NCBI RefSeq assembly: GCF_008065135.1
Contig: NZ_CP042914.1
Location: 4,941,404 to 5,005,403, forward strand
From: Roseimaritima ulvae
GTDB lineage: Bacteria; Planctomycetota; Planctomycetia; Pirellulales; Pirellulaceae
DNA: 64,000 nt
Direction: 5' to 3'
Within the stretch, counting starts at the first letter, position 1; the number at the start of each line of letters is the position of its first letter. Made by a program: the position numbers and the translations under genes. Under the pieces are notes generated by a model. The model saw nothing but the letters and a program-made list of their open reading frames with translations. It ran no database searches and was not told the DNA's origin. Below are positions 1 through 8,571 of this stretch, in pieces.

Positions 1-92
1 GTGCTAAACATCCCGGCGATCTGTTGAATGTGCAAATCCAACGTGACGGAAAAACGCTGAACGTCCGCGTTCTGCTGGCTCAGCGGCCTTAA
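1..92 (+). CDS. C-terminal fragment, PDZ-like domain protein (5' truncated by window)
   Basis: An open frame entering from the window edge (codons starting at position 3) ends at TAA 90-92 and encodes about 29 residues. They read GDLLNVQIQRDGK followed by a short beta strand LNVRVLLAQRP. A Gly-Asp turn, an alternating hydrophobic strand, RDGK and a final strand is what the last two strands of a PDZ domain look like, as in trypsin-like or HtrA-type proteases. Too little is present to name the protein, and the catalytic part would lie upstream of the window. The 196 bp up to the next start hold no other recognisable feature. Confidence 0.45.
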   Translation, partial: AKHPGDLLNVQIQRDGKTLNVRVLLAQRP

Positions 93-288
93 ACTCCCCT
101 GGGTTACTGGCAGCGAGAAGTTTGCCAAAAAACTAACCTTTACCCCGAAGCGACGAATCGGCAGAATACCCTCGAACTGCAATGATCCCACGGGAACATT
201 GCCTGGAATCAAGCTCGCCAACGTAAGGCCGACGGAACGGTCAACGCTGGCACCCAACAACGCACTATCATTTGCAAGGAGAGCGGAC

Positions 289-903
289 GTGCGAAACACG
301 AAACTAGCGGCTTATTTGTTCGGATTTATGGCTGCTGGAGTCCTGGCTCCCCTAGCCGCCCAGGCTCAAGCCCCATCGCCCAGCAGCGGGCACCGCGTGG
401 CAGTGGTGGACGTCGCCAAGATCTTCAAAGAATCGCCGGCGATCAAGAGCCAGGTGGAAAAGGTCGAGAATGAGCTGAAAGCTTACGACACCGCCTTGGG
501 GAAAAAACGCGATGAGTTGAAAGCGGCCGTCGAACAGCTGAAGACCTACAACGTGGGCACCCCGGAATACGCCGCTCACGAAGAAAAAGTCGCCAGCATG
601 GAATCACGGCTGCGTCTGGAAATGGCTCGCAAGCGTAAAGAATTGGCCGACGCTGAAGCTCGTATCTACTACGACAACTACCAGCAGATCACCGCCGCAG
701 TGAAGTACCTGGCGACCTACAACAAGATCGACTTGGTGCTGCGTTACAACAGCGAAGAGATGGATCCGGCCAAAGGTGAGTCGGTGATCCGCAGCGTCAT
801 GAAGAACATTGTTTATCACGACGCCAAACTGGACATGACCGCTTTGGTGATGCAGTACCTGAACGCCAACGTTGCCAAAAACGACGCTCCGGCGGCCCGT
901 TAA
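289..903 (+). CDS. OmpH/Skp-family periplasmic chaperone
   Basis: A 204-residue protein of the Skp (OmpH) family, which in Gram-negatives holds unfolded outer-membrane proteins in the periplasm for delivery to the BAM complex. It has an N-terminal signal peptide (basic NTK, hydrophobic AAYLFGFMAAGVLAPLAA, cleavage near AQA). The VAVVDVAKIFKESPA segment is the typical first strand, and a long charged coiled coil (about residues 55-130) forms the arms. I chose GTG 289 because AAGGAG lies 7 nt upstream and the signal peptide starts there; an upstream TTG at 199 would add an unlikely leader. The next gene is lpxC, the usual envelope neighbourhood, but a strong terminator (969-996) separates them. 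Confidence 0.85.
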   Translation: MRNTKLAAYLFGFMAAGVLAPLAAQAQAPSPSSGHRVAVVDVAKIFKESPAIKSQVEKVENELKAYDTALGKKRDELKAAVEQLKTYNVGTPEYAAHEEKVASMESRLRLEMARKRKELADAEARIYYDNYQQITAAVKYLATYNKIDLVLRYNSEEMDPAKGESVIRSVMKNIVYHDAKLDMTALVMQYLNANVAKNDAPAAR

Positions 904-968
904 AGCAACCGCGAGACGAAACGCCTGCAACACCGTTTGCCGGCGTTTCGATAGTTTGAGATACAGAC

Positions 969-996
969 ACCGCCCGACATGAGGTCGGGCGGTTTT
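969..996 (+). terminator. Rho-independent terminator after ompH
   Basis: A perfect 10-bp stem (ACCGCCCGAC / GTCGGGCGGT) with loop ATGAG is followed by TTTT. It lies 66 nt after the ompH stop and 23 nt before lpxC, so the two are probably separate transcription units or coupled only by read-through. Confidence 0.85.
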
Positions 997-1018
997 AAGG
1001 CAGGGAGGCCTGACGGTC

Positions 1019-1897
1019 ATGCGACAGCGAAACGAACACACCATTGCCCACCATTGCCAGGTCGAAGGGCGAGGTTACTGGTCTGGACAACACGTTTGTG
1101 TGCGTCTGTTCCCCGCATCGATCGGCACCGGGATCCGTATGGTCCGCACCGACCTGGCGGAAAAACCGCTGCTGAAAGTGGGGGTGGGTGCCCGCCAAGA
1201 CCAACAATTGCGCACTACGTTGGCCTGCGGTACAGCCCGTTTTGCGATGGTCGAGCATCTGCTGGCGGCGTTGTACGCCCTGGAAATCGATAACTGTATT
1301 GTCGAAGTCAACGCTGAAGAACTGCCCGGGCTAGATGGTTCGGCAGCCGCTTATGTCGACGCTTTGCGTTCGGCCGGCTTGGTCATCCAAGCCGCTCCCA
1401 AATCACAACTGATCGTCGACCGCACGATCCGCATCGGCACCGCGGCCAGTTGGCTGGAAGTTTCGCCGTCTCCCGATGGCTACGCCCACTTTGAATACCA
1501 GCTGGACTACGGCCCCGATTCGCCGATCAAGCCGCAGAGCCATCGCGCCCGCATGAGCGCCGAAACGTTTTGCCACGACATCGCGTCAGCGCGAACGTTT
1601 GTAACTGCCGAACAAGTGGCGGAACTGAGCAAAGCCGGCGTGGCCGGACACGTGACCGGAAAAGACCTGTTGGTGTTTGACGAGCAGGGCCCGGTTGGCA
1701 ACCTGCTGCGATACAAAAACGAATGTGCCCGTCATAAACTGCTGGACTTGGTCGGTGACCTAGCATTGGTGGGTTGTGATTTGGTAGGAAGGTTTGTGTC
1801 CCACCGCGGCGGCCATTCGCTCAACGCCACCGTCGCCAAAAAATTGCTCGCTGTGGCCAATACCGCAATCGAATCCAACACGCGACGCGCCGCGTAA
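1019..1897 (+). CDS. lpxC: UDP-3-O-acyl-N-acetylglucosamine deacetylase LpxC
   Basis: A 292-residue LpxC, the committed zinc-dependent deacetylation step of lipid A synthesis in the cytoplasm. Zinc ligands are visible at H80 (in MVEHLLAAL), H239 and D243 (in CARHKLLDLVGD). The general acid/base residues E79 and H266 (HRGGHSLN) are also present. All are offset by one from E. coli H79, H238, D242, E78 and H265. SARTF and the LPGLDGS loop are family hallmarks. Length is close to the usual 300 residues, so the FabZ fusion seen in some phyla is absent. lpxA follows after 84 nt. Confidence 0.95.
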   Translation: MRQRNEHTIAHHCQVEGRGYWSGQHVCVRLFPASIGTGIRMVRTDLAEKPLLKVGVGARQDQQLRTTLACGTARFAMVEHLLAALYALEIDNCIVEVNAEELPGLDGSAAAYVDALRSAGLVIQAAPKSQLIVDRTIRIGTAASWLEVSPSPDGYAHFEYQLDYGPDSPIKPQSHRARMSAETFCHDIASARTFVTAEQVAELSKAGVAGHVTGKDLLVFDEQGPVGNLLRYKNECARHKLLDLVGDLALVGCDLVGRFVSHRGGHSLNATVAKKLLAVANTAIESNTRRAA

Positions 1898-1981
1898 CCC
1901 CATGATACCCTCAACAGACAACCTCGCCTTTGATCGCCGACCAGCGACCGGCAGAGAGCGGATTGCAAAGGAATTGCATCG

Positions 1982-2788
1982 ATGAGTAGGAAGATCGCCC
2001 CCACCGCCGCTGTCGATCCGCAAGCCATTATCGAAGATGATGTGCAGATCGGTCACTTCTGTGTCGTCGGACCGCACGTAACGATCGGGCGCGGCAGCAT
2101 CCTCTCCAACCATGTCACCATCAGCGGCCACACCACGATCGGCGAAGACAACCATTTCTTTCCCGGCGCCGTCATCGGCGAAGCGCCGCAAGATCTGAGC
2201 TACAAAGGGGAGCCCACGCGGCTGGAAATCGGACACTCCAACGTGTTTCGCGAGGGCGTCACCGTCAATCGCGCCACCATGAAAGAAGATGGCTGCACTC
2301 GCGTCGGAAACAACTGTTACCTGATGACCGGCGTGCATATCGCGCATGACTGCAGCGTCGGCGACCGCGTCATTTTGGCCAATAACACGATGCTGGGCGG
2401 CCACGCGCATATTCATAATGATGTCACCGTCAGCGGGGCCGTGGGGATCTCGCAATTCGCGTCGATCGGTTGTTTTGCCTTTGTCGGTGCGATGTCGCGA
2501 GTGTTGCACGATGTGCCGCCGTACATGCTGGTGGAAGGCAGCCCCGCTCGCCCGCGATGCGCCAACATCGTGGCGCTCAAACGCAACCAATTCCCCGCCG
2601 AAGATATCAAGGCCTTGCAAAATGCCTTCAAACTCTTGTATCGTTCCAAAGTCGGCGCCGAACAAGCGGCGGAGTTGCTGATGGGCAGCGGCCCCATCCG
2701 CCCGGTGCTGAAACATGTATTTGATTTTCTTGAACATTCCCGCGGCGGTCGCCATGGACGCGGCCGCGACCGAAGGAGAGCGGCGTGA
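1982..2788 (+). CDS. lpxA: Acyl-ACP--UDP-GlcNAc O-acyltransferase LpxA
   Basis: A 268-residue left-handed beta-helix acyltransferase catalysing the first step of lipid A synthesis. Hexapeptide repeats run from about residue 5 to 185 (for example IGHFCVVGPHVTIG, VGNNCYLM). The catalytic His pair lies in HIAHDC (H119 and H122, matching E. coli H122 and H125). A helical C-terminal domain (KRNQFPAEDIKALQNAFKLLYRS) is typical. The last 15 residues are very Arg-rich. Its stop overlaps the start of the next gene by 4 nt (GTGA), implying translational coupling. Confidence 0.93.
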   Translation: MSRKIAPTAAVDPQAIIEDDVQIGHFCVVGPHVTIGRGSILSNHVTISGHTTIGEDNHFFPGAVIGEAPQDLSYKGEPTRLEIGHSNVFREGVTVNRATMKEDGCTRVGNNCYLMTGVHIAHDCSVGDRVILANNTMLGGHAHIHNDVTVSGAVGISQFASIGCFAFVGAMSRVLHDVPPYMLVEGSPARPRCANIVALKRNQFPAEDIKALQNAFKLLYRSKVGAEQAAELLMGSGPIRPVLKHVFDFLEHSRGGRHGRGRDRRRAA

Positions 2789-3873
2789 CCCAGCGGATTG
2801 CAGTTATCGGAGCGGGACATCTGGGAAAAATCCATGCCCGCCTTCTCGGCCAAGTCGAAGACGCAGTCCTGGCCGGTATCGCCGACCCCACGCCCGCCGC
2901 TCGGCAGGCGGTCGAGGAGACGTTTGACGTCCCTGTGGTGGCCGACTATCAGGACTTGATCGCGGACATCGACGCCGCGGTAATCGCTTCACCGACCGGT
3001 TACCACGCTGAAATCGCCTCGACGCTGCTGAAGGCCGGTAAACACGTGTTCGTGGAAAAGCCGCTGGCGACATCGCCTGAAGACGCCTACGCGCTGGTTC
3101 AGCTGGCACAGCAACACCGTCGCACCCTTCAAGTCGGACATGTGGAGCGATTCAATCCGGCTTGGTCGGCCGGTCACGACGTGCTGCGGAACCCGAAATA
3201 TATCGAAGCCGTCCGCGCCAGCCGCTTCCCCGGGCGATGCTTGGATGTGGGCGTAGTGATGGACCTGATGATTCACGACATCGACCTGGTGCTTTCGCTG
3301 ACCGCAGCACCCTTGGCCGACGTACAAGCCAGCGGAATGGCCTTGGTATCGAATCACGAAGATCTCGCCGAAGCGAGACTGACCTTTGAGTGCGGTCTCG
3401 TGGCCAATCTAAAAGCTTCCCGCGTCAGCCCTACGCCGGCGCGGCAGATGCAAGCCTACACCGAAAACGGATTCGTCGAAATCGACTTTGGGGCCCCCAC
3501 AGTCACGATGATCCGCCCCGAACAACAACTGCTAGACCGCTCCTTCTCGCTGGCCGACCAGACCAGCAACCCGCTGGGCTTTGCCGACGAATTGTTCAGC
3601 GAATGGTTGGACGTGCAGGCCCCCGTGGTGGAACCGCGGAATGCGATTTTGGACGAGCTGTATGATTTCGTGATCAGCATTCGATCCGCTGTCGCCCCGA
3701 CAGTCAGCGGCTATGCGGGCGCTCGGGCGGTCGAAGTTGCCACCGCGGTGCTGGACGCCATCGAACTGCGTCAGTGGTCCGCCGGCCCCGGGCAACACGG
3801 TCCCCACGCCACGCCGGCACAAGGTATCGAAGCGGCCAGCCGTCAGTTCCGCCAACAGCGCCGCGCTGCTTAA
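2785..3873 (+). CDS. Gfo/Idh/MocA-family oxidoreductase (possible GnnA-like lipid A gene)
   Basis: A 362-residue NAD(P)-dependent sugar oxidoreductase. The Rossmann motif GAGHLGKIHARLL is at residues 8-20, followed by the family's EKPLA lysine motif (near residue 92) and the dinucleotide/substrate domain with HDIDL (near residue 168). It starts with GTG in a 4-nt overlap with the lpxA stop, so it is almost certainly co-translated with lpxA. In Acidithiobacillus and Leptospira, GnnA, from this superfamily, oxidises UDP-GlcNAc at C3 and works with the aminotransferase GnnB to give 2,3-diamino lipid A. The position suggests that role, but no gnnB is in the window. The exact substrate cannot be read from the sequence. 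Confidence 0.8.
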   Translation: MTQRIAVIGAGHLGKIHARLLGQVEDAVLAGIADPTPAARQAVEETFDVPVVADYQDLIADIDAAVIASPTGYHAEIASTLLKAGKHVFVEKPLATSPEDAYALVQLAQQHRRTLQVGHVERFNPAWSAGHDVLRNPKYIEAVRASRFPGRCLDVGVVMDLMIHDIDLVLSLTAAPLADVQASGMALVSNHEDLAEARLTFECGLVANLKASRVSPTPARQMQAYTENGFVEIDFGAPTVTMIRPEQQLLDRSFSLADQTSNPLGFADELFSEWLDVQAPVVEPRNAILDELYDFVISIRSAVAPTVSGYAGARAVEVATAVLDAIELRQWSAGPGQHGPHATPAQGIEAASRQFRQQRRAA

Positions 3874-3972
3874 GGCAGTAAAGATCAATTCCGGCACGGC
3901 TTCGCCTACCCCCTGCGGTCCTTCACTCTCCCTCCGGGCAATGGTATCTACACAAGGCGCCCCACCCCATTG

Positions 3973-4101
3973 CACCCTCCCTCCGGGAGGGTCGCGAGGA
4001 ACGAGCGGGGAGGGTACTTGGACTTGCAGGTCGTCAGAGCCGTTATCCGCAGCCGAAAAACCCTCCCCTCGCTGAAGCTCGACCCTCCCAGGGGGAGGGT
4101 G
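3973..4101. repeat. REPIN-like 129-bp element, copy A
   Basis: It starts CACCCTCCC and ends GGGAGGGTG. Each end is itself a small hairpin (CCTCCC / GGGAGG), and the two roughly 45-bp ends are inverted copies of each other around a variable centre. Copy B at 43011-43139 has exactly the same length and about the same sequence; a shorter diverged copy lies at 35949-36052. Confidence 0.8.
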
Positions 4102-4119
4102 AATTGCTTATAAACCCGC

Positions 4120-4145
4120 CGGCGCCTTCGGCTACGGGTTAAACG
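4120..4145 (-). repeat. Short GTAG hairpin repeat (TTTAACCCGTAGCCG type)
   Basis: Read on the minus strand it runs GTTTAACCCGTAGCCG, then GGCGCC, with AACCCG/CGGGTT as outer stem. The same GTTTAACCC(G/C)TAGCCG motif forms the inner inverted repeats of the element at 37526-37818, so this is a solo relative of that element's inner end. Confidence 0.55.
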
Positions 4146-4314
4146 TTTCAATCGACTGCCTGTTAGCCCGGTCGAAGCGGGGCCAGCAAGATCTTCGCCC
4201 GGCCCTTGAGCGGTTGCCCTAATCCGCACACTTGCATTGACGTGCGGATTCAATATTGCGTATTGCAGGGCTTGATTATCGTCCGCTTACGCAAATTCAC
4301 CACGGGCCGCACGC

Positions 4315-6078
4315 ATGTCAGCAAGGATGCCGACAGACGCCACCGCCAAGCGTCTTCCAATCGTCTGTTTCGTCTTGATCATGCTGGTCGCTTTTGTTGG
4401 CTGCTCGGCATTCCGCAGCGAAAACGACGACAATGAGTCGTTCAAAAAATTGCTCACCGCACCGGACCCACCCGACACGATCGGTGAAGCGGCGGTGCCT
4501 TATGGATTGACTTACGCTCGGGTGCAAGGCGTCGGGGCCGTCAAAGGCCTGCCAATGACCGGAGCTCCGGCGATCCCGTCTGAACTTCGCGATCGATTAA
4601 TTGCGGAGATGAAGACGCATGACGTACCGGAACCTGAAAAGTATCTGGAATCCAACCGCACGGCTCTCGTGATCACCGAAGCCATCATGCCGCCGGGAGT
4701 GAAACGGGGCGACGTGTTAGATGTCAAAGTCCAGACGCCCACCAGGACCGATGTCGATAACTTGAGCGGTGGCTGGCTGATGCCGTCACGCTTGCAAGAA
4801 ATGCGTCGGCTGAACGGCGCCCTGCGAACCAGCGATGTGGCCGTGATCGGCACCGGTGCCTTGGTCGTGCGGGGCCAGCACGAGGGCAATGGCAGCGAAA
4901 TGATGTTGGAAGGCACCATCCTGGGTGGAGGCATCGCCCAGATGGATCGACCGGTGGGGCTGGTGATCCGGCCGGAATTCCAACACGTCCTGCTGTCGGC
5001 CCAGTTTTCCAAAGCGATCAACAAGCGGTTCTTTTTCTTCGACGGTTCGTCACGGCGGGGGATCGCTACGCCTCGCGAAGACGACTTTATCGAATTGGAT
5101 GTACTGCCCCGCTACGAACACAATGTCCATCGCCTGTTGTCGGTCGTGCGCTCGATTTCCGTAACTCGCAACGACAGCAGCTTACACGAGCGGTTGAGCA
5201 GCCTGGCAGAGAAGCTTCGCGAGCCGACGACGGCCGCGGCCGCCGCTTTGTCCTTGGAAGCGATCGGCCCCGATGCGGTGCCCGTGCTGACCGAGGCCCT
5301 GCAAACCTCCAACCCTGAACTGCGGTTTTACGTTGCCGAAGCATTGGCCTATTTAGATGAAGAGGCTGCCATTGAACCGCTGGCCCAGTTGGCTCGCGAA
5401 CAACCGGCGTTCCGTCACCCGGCGCTGAAGGCGCTGCAGGGCATGCCTCAAACTGCCGCGACCAAGGCGCTTCGCGGCCTGTTCAACGAATCCAGCAACG
5501 AGCTTCGCTACGGCGCCTACTGTGCCTTGCGTGAGCGATCCGACGCGGCGGCCATGGTGGCCGGCCAGCGATTCGGCGACGCCTTCTTCCTGCACAGCCT
5601 GCCGTCGACCGCCGATGCCTTGGTGGCCGTCAGCTTGTTTCGCAGACCGGAGGTCGTGATCTTTGGTCGCAATCCCGCGGTCACACTTACTAAATCGTTG
5701 ATCTCGCGAGGCGGGATCGTGATCGCACCGACGCCGAACGGACAAGTCCAGCTCAGCCGATTCCAAATCGACCAAGCCGACCGGACCGCTACCGTGCCTC
5801 CCGATGTGGCTTCGGTCTGTGCCGGAGTAGTGACCGTGGGCGGCGGCTACGGGGACTGCATGGACGTCTTAAGAGTTTTGAAGTCGGAACAAGGGTTTGC
5901 TGCCCGACTGGCCTTTGATCCCAGCCCTCGACCGCTGCGAACCTACTACCGCGACTCCGACAACGACGAAAACGAATCCCCAACAGACAGCGAGACTCTG
6001 GGGCCCGAGGACATTACTCCGGAACCGGAGCCGGAGAAATCGATCTGGCAACGCATGGCTTTTTGGAGCGAAGAATAA
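4315..6078 (+). CDS. FlgI-like (flagellar P-ring domain) lipoprotein with HEAT repeats
   Basis: A 587-residue protein. An N-terminal hydrophobic segment (about residues 15-31) ends in FVGCSAF, suggesting a signal or lipoprotein peptide. Residues about 60-285 match the FlgI P-ring family: GVGAVKGLPMTG resembles its first GLxGTGD segment, TALVITEAIMPPGVKRGD resembles its VxVTAxLPPFxxxGQ stretch, and NLSGGWLMPSRL resembles its SLxGGxLLMTPL. Residues about 300-420 are HEAT-like helical repeats (for example AVPVLTEALQTSNPELRFYVAEAL). The C-terminus is acidic. Classical FlgI is about 365 residues without HEAT repeats, and no flagellar gene is nearby, so a non-flagellar periplasmic or outer-membrane role is possible. 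The start could also be ATG 4327. Confidence 0.7.
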   Translation: MSARMPTDATAKRLPIVCFVLIMLVAFVGCSAFRSENDDNESFKKLLTAPDPPDTIGEAAVPYGLTYARVQGVGAVKGLPMTGAPAIPSELRDRLIAEMKTHDVPEPEKYLESNRTALVITEAIMPPGVKRGDVLDVKVQTPTRTDVDNLSGGWLMPSRLQEMRRLNGALRTSDVAVIGTGALVVRGQHEGNGSEMMLEGTILGGGIAQMDRPVGLVIRPEFQHVLLSAQFSKAINKRFFFFDGSSRRGIATPREDDFIELDVLPRYEHNVHRLLSVVRSISVTRNDSSLHERLSSLAEKLREPTTAAAAALSLEAIGPDAVPVLTEALQTSNPELRFYVAEALAYLDEEAAIEPLAQLAREQPAFRHPALKALQGMPQTAATKALRGLFNESSNELRYGAYCALRERSDAAAMVAGQRFGDAFFLHSLPSTADALVAVSLFRRPEVVIFGRNPAVTLTKSLISRGGIVIAPTPNGQVQLSRFQIDQADRTATVPPDVASVCAGVVTVGGGYGDCMDVLRVLKSEQGFAARLAFDPSPRPLRTYYRDSDNDENESPTDSETLGPEDITPEPEPEKSIWQRMAFWSEE

Positions 6079-6096
6079 GCCGCCAATCCGCGCAGC

Positions 6097-7482
6097 TTAC
6101 TTGTCCAGCCCCAGCTTGGCCAACCACTTGCGTGCCGGCTTGCCGTTGGCGTCCAGTTCCTCTTCGCGAGCGGCACCGCCGGGTCGCTCCAGCATGCGGT
6201 CTTTCAATTCCACGTTGCGTTTTTCGATTTCTTGACGTTCACGAGCCAAGCGGGCGCGTTCCAACGAGACTTCGATTTCAGCCTGTCGCAATTTGTCCTG
6301 CCATTCGGTTTGAATCTGCTGCAGTTTTTCGCGTTCCTCGCGGACCAAGTCGTCTTGATCCAGCAAGCCGGCGATCGCCGCTGCCCCGATGGCCACATCC
6401 CCAACGGTATTGGACTGCTGTTCGAGCAACTGACGTAATTCGGCGATTTCACTGTCGCGGCGGGCGATTTCCTTGTCGGTGGTCTGTACCATCGCACGGA
6501 GCGATTGCAATTCGTCGCGGACCGCGTCGGCGTCGCCGAAATCGCCGTGAGCCAGCGATTGGTCTTCGTTTTCCAAACGTTGCAGGATTAACTTCTTGCG
6601 TTCCTCCCAGCTCATCGATTCGGTGACCGCGCCGGTGCTGGTGGCGATTTCTCCGCGGACGCTGTGAGCGGCCAACTTGGTGGCCAATTCCTGGTTTTGT
6701 TGTTCCAGCTCCGCAAGACGTGCTCTCGCCTCGTCCAGTTCTTGCTCCAGAGTTTCGTCCTGCGACTGCAGGGAAGGGGTGTCAAACAGACGTTCGCAAA
6801 GGTGTTGATCCAGTTCCGCCTGCAGCTCGCGGTTACGTTGTTGCTCAGCATCTAAATCCGTTTTGAGGCAGTCAATGGTTTGCTGTTTAAGCTCCACTTC
6901 GGCGGCCAGCGCCTGCAGGTCTTCGATCGCCTCGCGGTCGTGCTCGTGCATCGATTCGCTTTGGCGGGCAACGTTATCGGCGAGGACGGCCAGCAGATCG
7001 GTAAACCCATCGGCTTGCTCGGCGAGGGACTGCTGCACGTTGGCCAATTGCCGATGCTGCCGGACTCGACGCGCGTGTTCACGACGCCGGTGTTCCAAAT
7101 CATCGCTGCGGCGTTGCAGCTCGGCTTCGCGTTCACGCAACTGTTGCTCGCGAGCCTCCAAACGTGTCTCGTCGGAGACGCTGCGCCGCAGCAATTCGGA
7201 GATCGTGGCCAACTGCTGATCTAGCTCAACGGCCCCGCGCTCGGTAGCCACATCCTCCGCCGCACTGTCACTCGCGACAACCGGCTCTGCGGATGTCGTT
7301 TCCGCCACCGCCGCTGCCGCCGCTGGCCGCATGGTGTCTAGCGTCGCCGTGGAGAGTGGATTCGGGTCGGGCGAAGCCGTGCGTGGGGCAACCGATTGAG
7401 GTGTAGGCGACGTGCGTGGGGTGGCTGGCGCAGGCTGAGCCGCTTTTACAGTCCTTTTTGCTTTCCGTTTCCGTCGTGCCAT
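6097..7482 (-). CDS. Long coiled-coil protein of unknown function
   Basis: A 461-residue protein beginning with a very basic tail (MARRKRKAKR), then an Ala/Pro/Thr-rich linker to about residue 90. Long heptad coiled coils follow (about 95-225, 240-270 and 290-430), and a short conserved-looking tail, RKWLAKLGLDK, closes it. No signal peptide or membrane segment is evident. I prefer ATG 7482 over an upstream TTG at 7512. It converges on the FlgI-HEAT gene with an 18-bp gap. The basic head could bind nucleic acid or membrane, but this is a guess; the function is unknown. Confidence 0.65.
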   Translation of the reverse strand: MARRKRKAKRTVKAAQPAPATPRTSPTPQSVAPRTASPDPNPLSTATLDTMRPAAAAAVAETTSAEPVVASDSAAEDVATERGAVELDQQLATISELLRRSVSDETRLEAREQQLREREAELQRRSDDLEHRRREHARRVRQHRQLANVQQSLAEQADGFTDLLAVLADNVARQSESMHEHDREAIEDLQALAAEVELKQQTIDCLKTDLDAEQQRNRELQAELDQHLCERLFDTPSLQSQDETLEQELDEARARLAELEQQNQELATKLAAHSVRGEIATSTGAVTESMSWEERKKLILQRLENEDQSLAHGDFGDADAVRDELQSLRAMVQTTDKEIARRDSEIAELRQLLEQQSNTVGDVAIGAAAIAGLLDQDDLVREEREKLQQIQTEWQDKLRQAEIEVSLERARLARERQEIEKRNVELKDRMLERPGGAAREEELDANGKPARKWLAKLGLDK

Positions 7483-7827
7483 AAAGCTGATGCTCGCAAA
7501 GGCCCCGTGCAATGATACGTCCCGTGGCGGCGATGCTTGGAAACATCGCTGCGTATTAAATACCTATGTCCGAAACTCGCTGGAGTCAAAGAGCTTTCCC
7601 CCCAGCAGCTCAGCGGAACCGCCCGACGATAGTATTTGCGCGGGTCGTGCCTGCTGTACGGTTTGCACAACATCAGGGCCGGGGGAGGCGGTTTATCCAT
7701 GTCCCGTCGGAGGCCTCACTTCTCGTCGGCGTCCCCGTTGGTATACTAGGTTATTGGTGTTGCAGCCCGCCTGCTGGGGTTTGCTGCGACACTTCCCAGA
7801 TTCGAAGTACCGATAGTGCTGGAGCCG
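7483..7827. other. Divergent intergenic region (345 bp)
   Basis: It separates the minus-strand coiled-coil gene from the plus-strand UVR-motif gene and should contain both promoters. A TATACT hexamer at 7742-7747 could be a -10 box for the rightward gene, but no convincing -35 is visible. No ORF here looks coding. Confidence 0.35.
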
Positions 7828-8562
7828 ATGAAGCGTCCTCGACATATTGATCAGCTGCTAAGTCAGTGGCCCTACGATCCCAGCTCGCTGTCCGTTCGCC
7901 TAGTCCAAGGGGCCGATGGACGCGAGGTGGTGCAGATGCGCGTCGACATGGGCTTGCTGCAGCTGGAAACCACCGGGCGGCCCGACGGGTCGCAACCAGA
8001 GGGCTATGATTCCTATCTCGACTATCTAAAGGCTCGCGAGTTGGAAGATGGTCATTTTTTGCTCAGCGAAGAGCAGTGCAACGAAGTCGACCGCGAATTC
8101 ATGCAGATGTATCACCGGCGAATCTGTTGGCTGCGATTGGAATACTATCGCCGCGCGGTGATCGACGCGGACCACACGCTGGCCCTGATGGACATCTCCA
8201 CGCGTCTGGCTCCGGATGAAGAATGGACGGCCACGCATGAGGAGTACCGGCCCTTTGTATGGTTCCAGCGGACGCAGGCGCAAGCCTTGGCAGAGCTGGA
8301 AGAGAACGGCGCTGAAGCCGCTGTACAAGCATTTAATTCCGGCCTGGAATCGATTCGCAAAATTTTCATCGAACACGAAATCGAAGAGCATTTCGAATCG
8401 GACGAGCTAGTACAGCGGCTCGCCGGATTGCGGGAATCGCTGCGCAAGGAATACCAGGTCGGCAGCACGCTGCTGGAACGTTTGGACGCAGCCGTAGCGG
8501 AAGAGAAGTACGAGTTAGCGGCTAAGCTTCGCGACGAGCTCGCTCGTCGTGACGTGATGTAG
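7828..8562 (+). CDS. UvrB/UvrC-motif protein of unknown function
   Basis: A 244-residue soluble protein. The C-terminal segment LLERLDAAVAEEKYELAAKL plus RDELARR is a UVR motif, the short helical hairpin by which UvrB and UvrC interact and which also occurs in McsA and ClpC-related proteins. The rest is acidic and helical, with an aromatic central segment (MYHRRICWLRLEYYRRAV) and no zinc-finger cysteines like those of McsA. ATG 7828 is preferred over GTG 7816. The histidine kinase gene starts 9 bp after its stop, so the two probably form an operon. A DNA-repair role should not be assumed. Confidence 0.7.
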   Translation: MKRPRHIDQLLSQWPYDPSSLSVRLVQGADGREVVQMRVDMGLLQLETTGRPDGSQPEGYDSYLDYLKARELEDGHFLLSEEQCNEVDREFMQMYHRRICWLRLEYYRRAVIDADHTLALMDISTRLAPDEEWTATHEEYRPFVWFQRTQAQALAELEENGAEAAVQAFNSGLESIRKIFIEHEIEEHFESDELVQRLAGLRESLRKEYQVGSTLLERLDAAVAEEKYELAAKLRDELARRDVM

Positions 8563-8571
8563 TCGCCGCCA

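Larger units (their letters stand above)
3874..4314. other. 441-bp intergenic region with dispersed repeats
   Basis: No credible gene. It holds a partial repeat around 3906-3940 (CTCTCCCTCCGGGC and following, which recurs near 20173), the 129-bp REPIN-like element at 3973-4101, and a short GTAG-containing hairpin repeat at 4120-4145. A 6-bp arm palindrome (CCGCAC / GTGCGG, about 4223-4246) precedes the next gene. Confidence 0.6.

Noticed and set aside
1760-2755. 331-codon minus-strand frame opposite lpxC/lpxA
   Set aside because: It is antisense to well-supported lpxC/lpxA, with a His/Asp-rich composition typical of shadow frames in high-GC DNA.
7816-8562. Naming the UVR-motif protein UvrB, UvrC or McsA
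   Set aside because: Only the short UVR motif is shared; there is no nuclease, helicase or zinc-finger domain.
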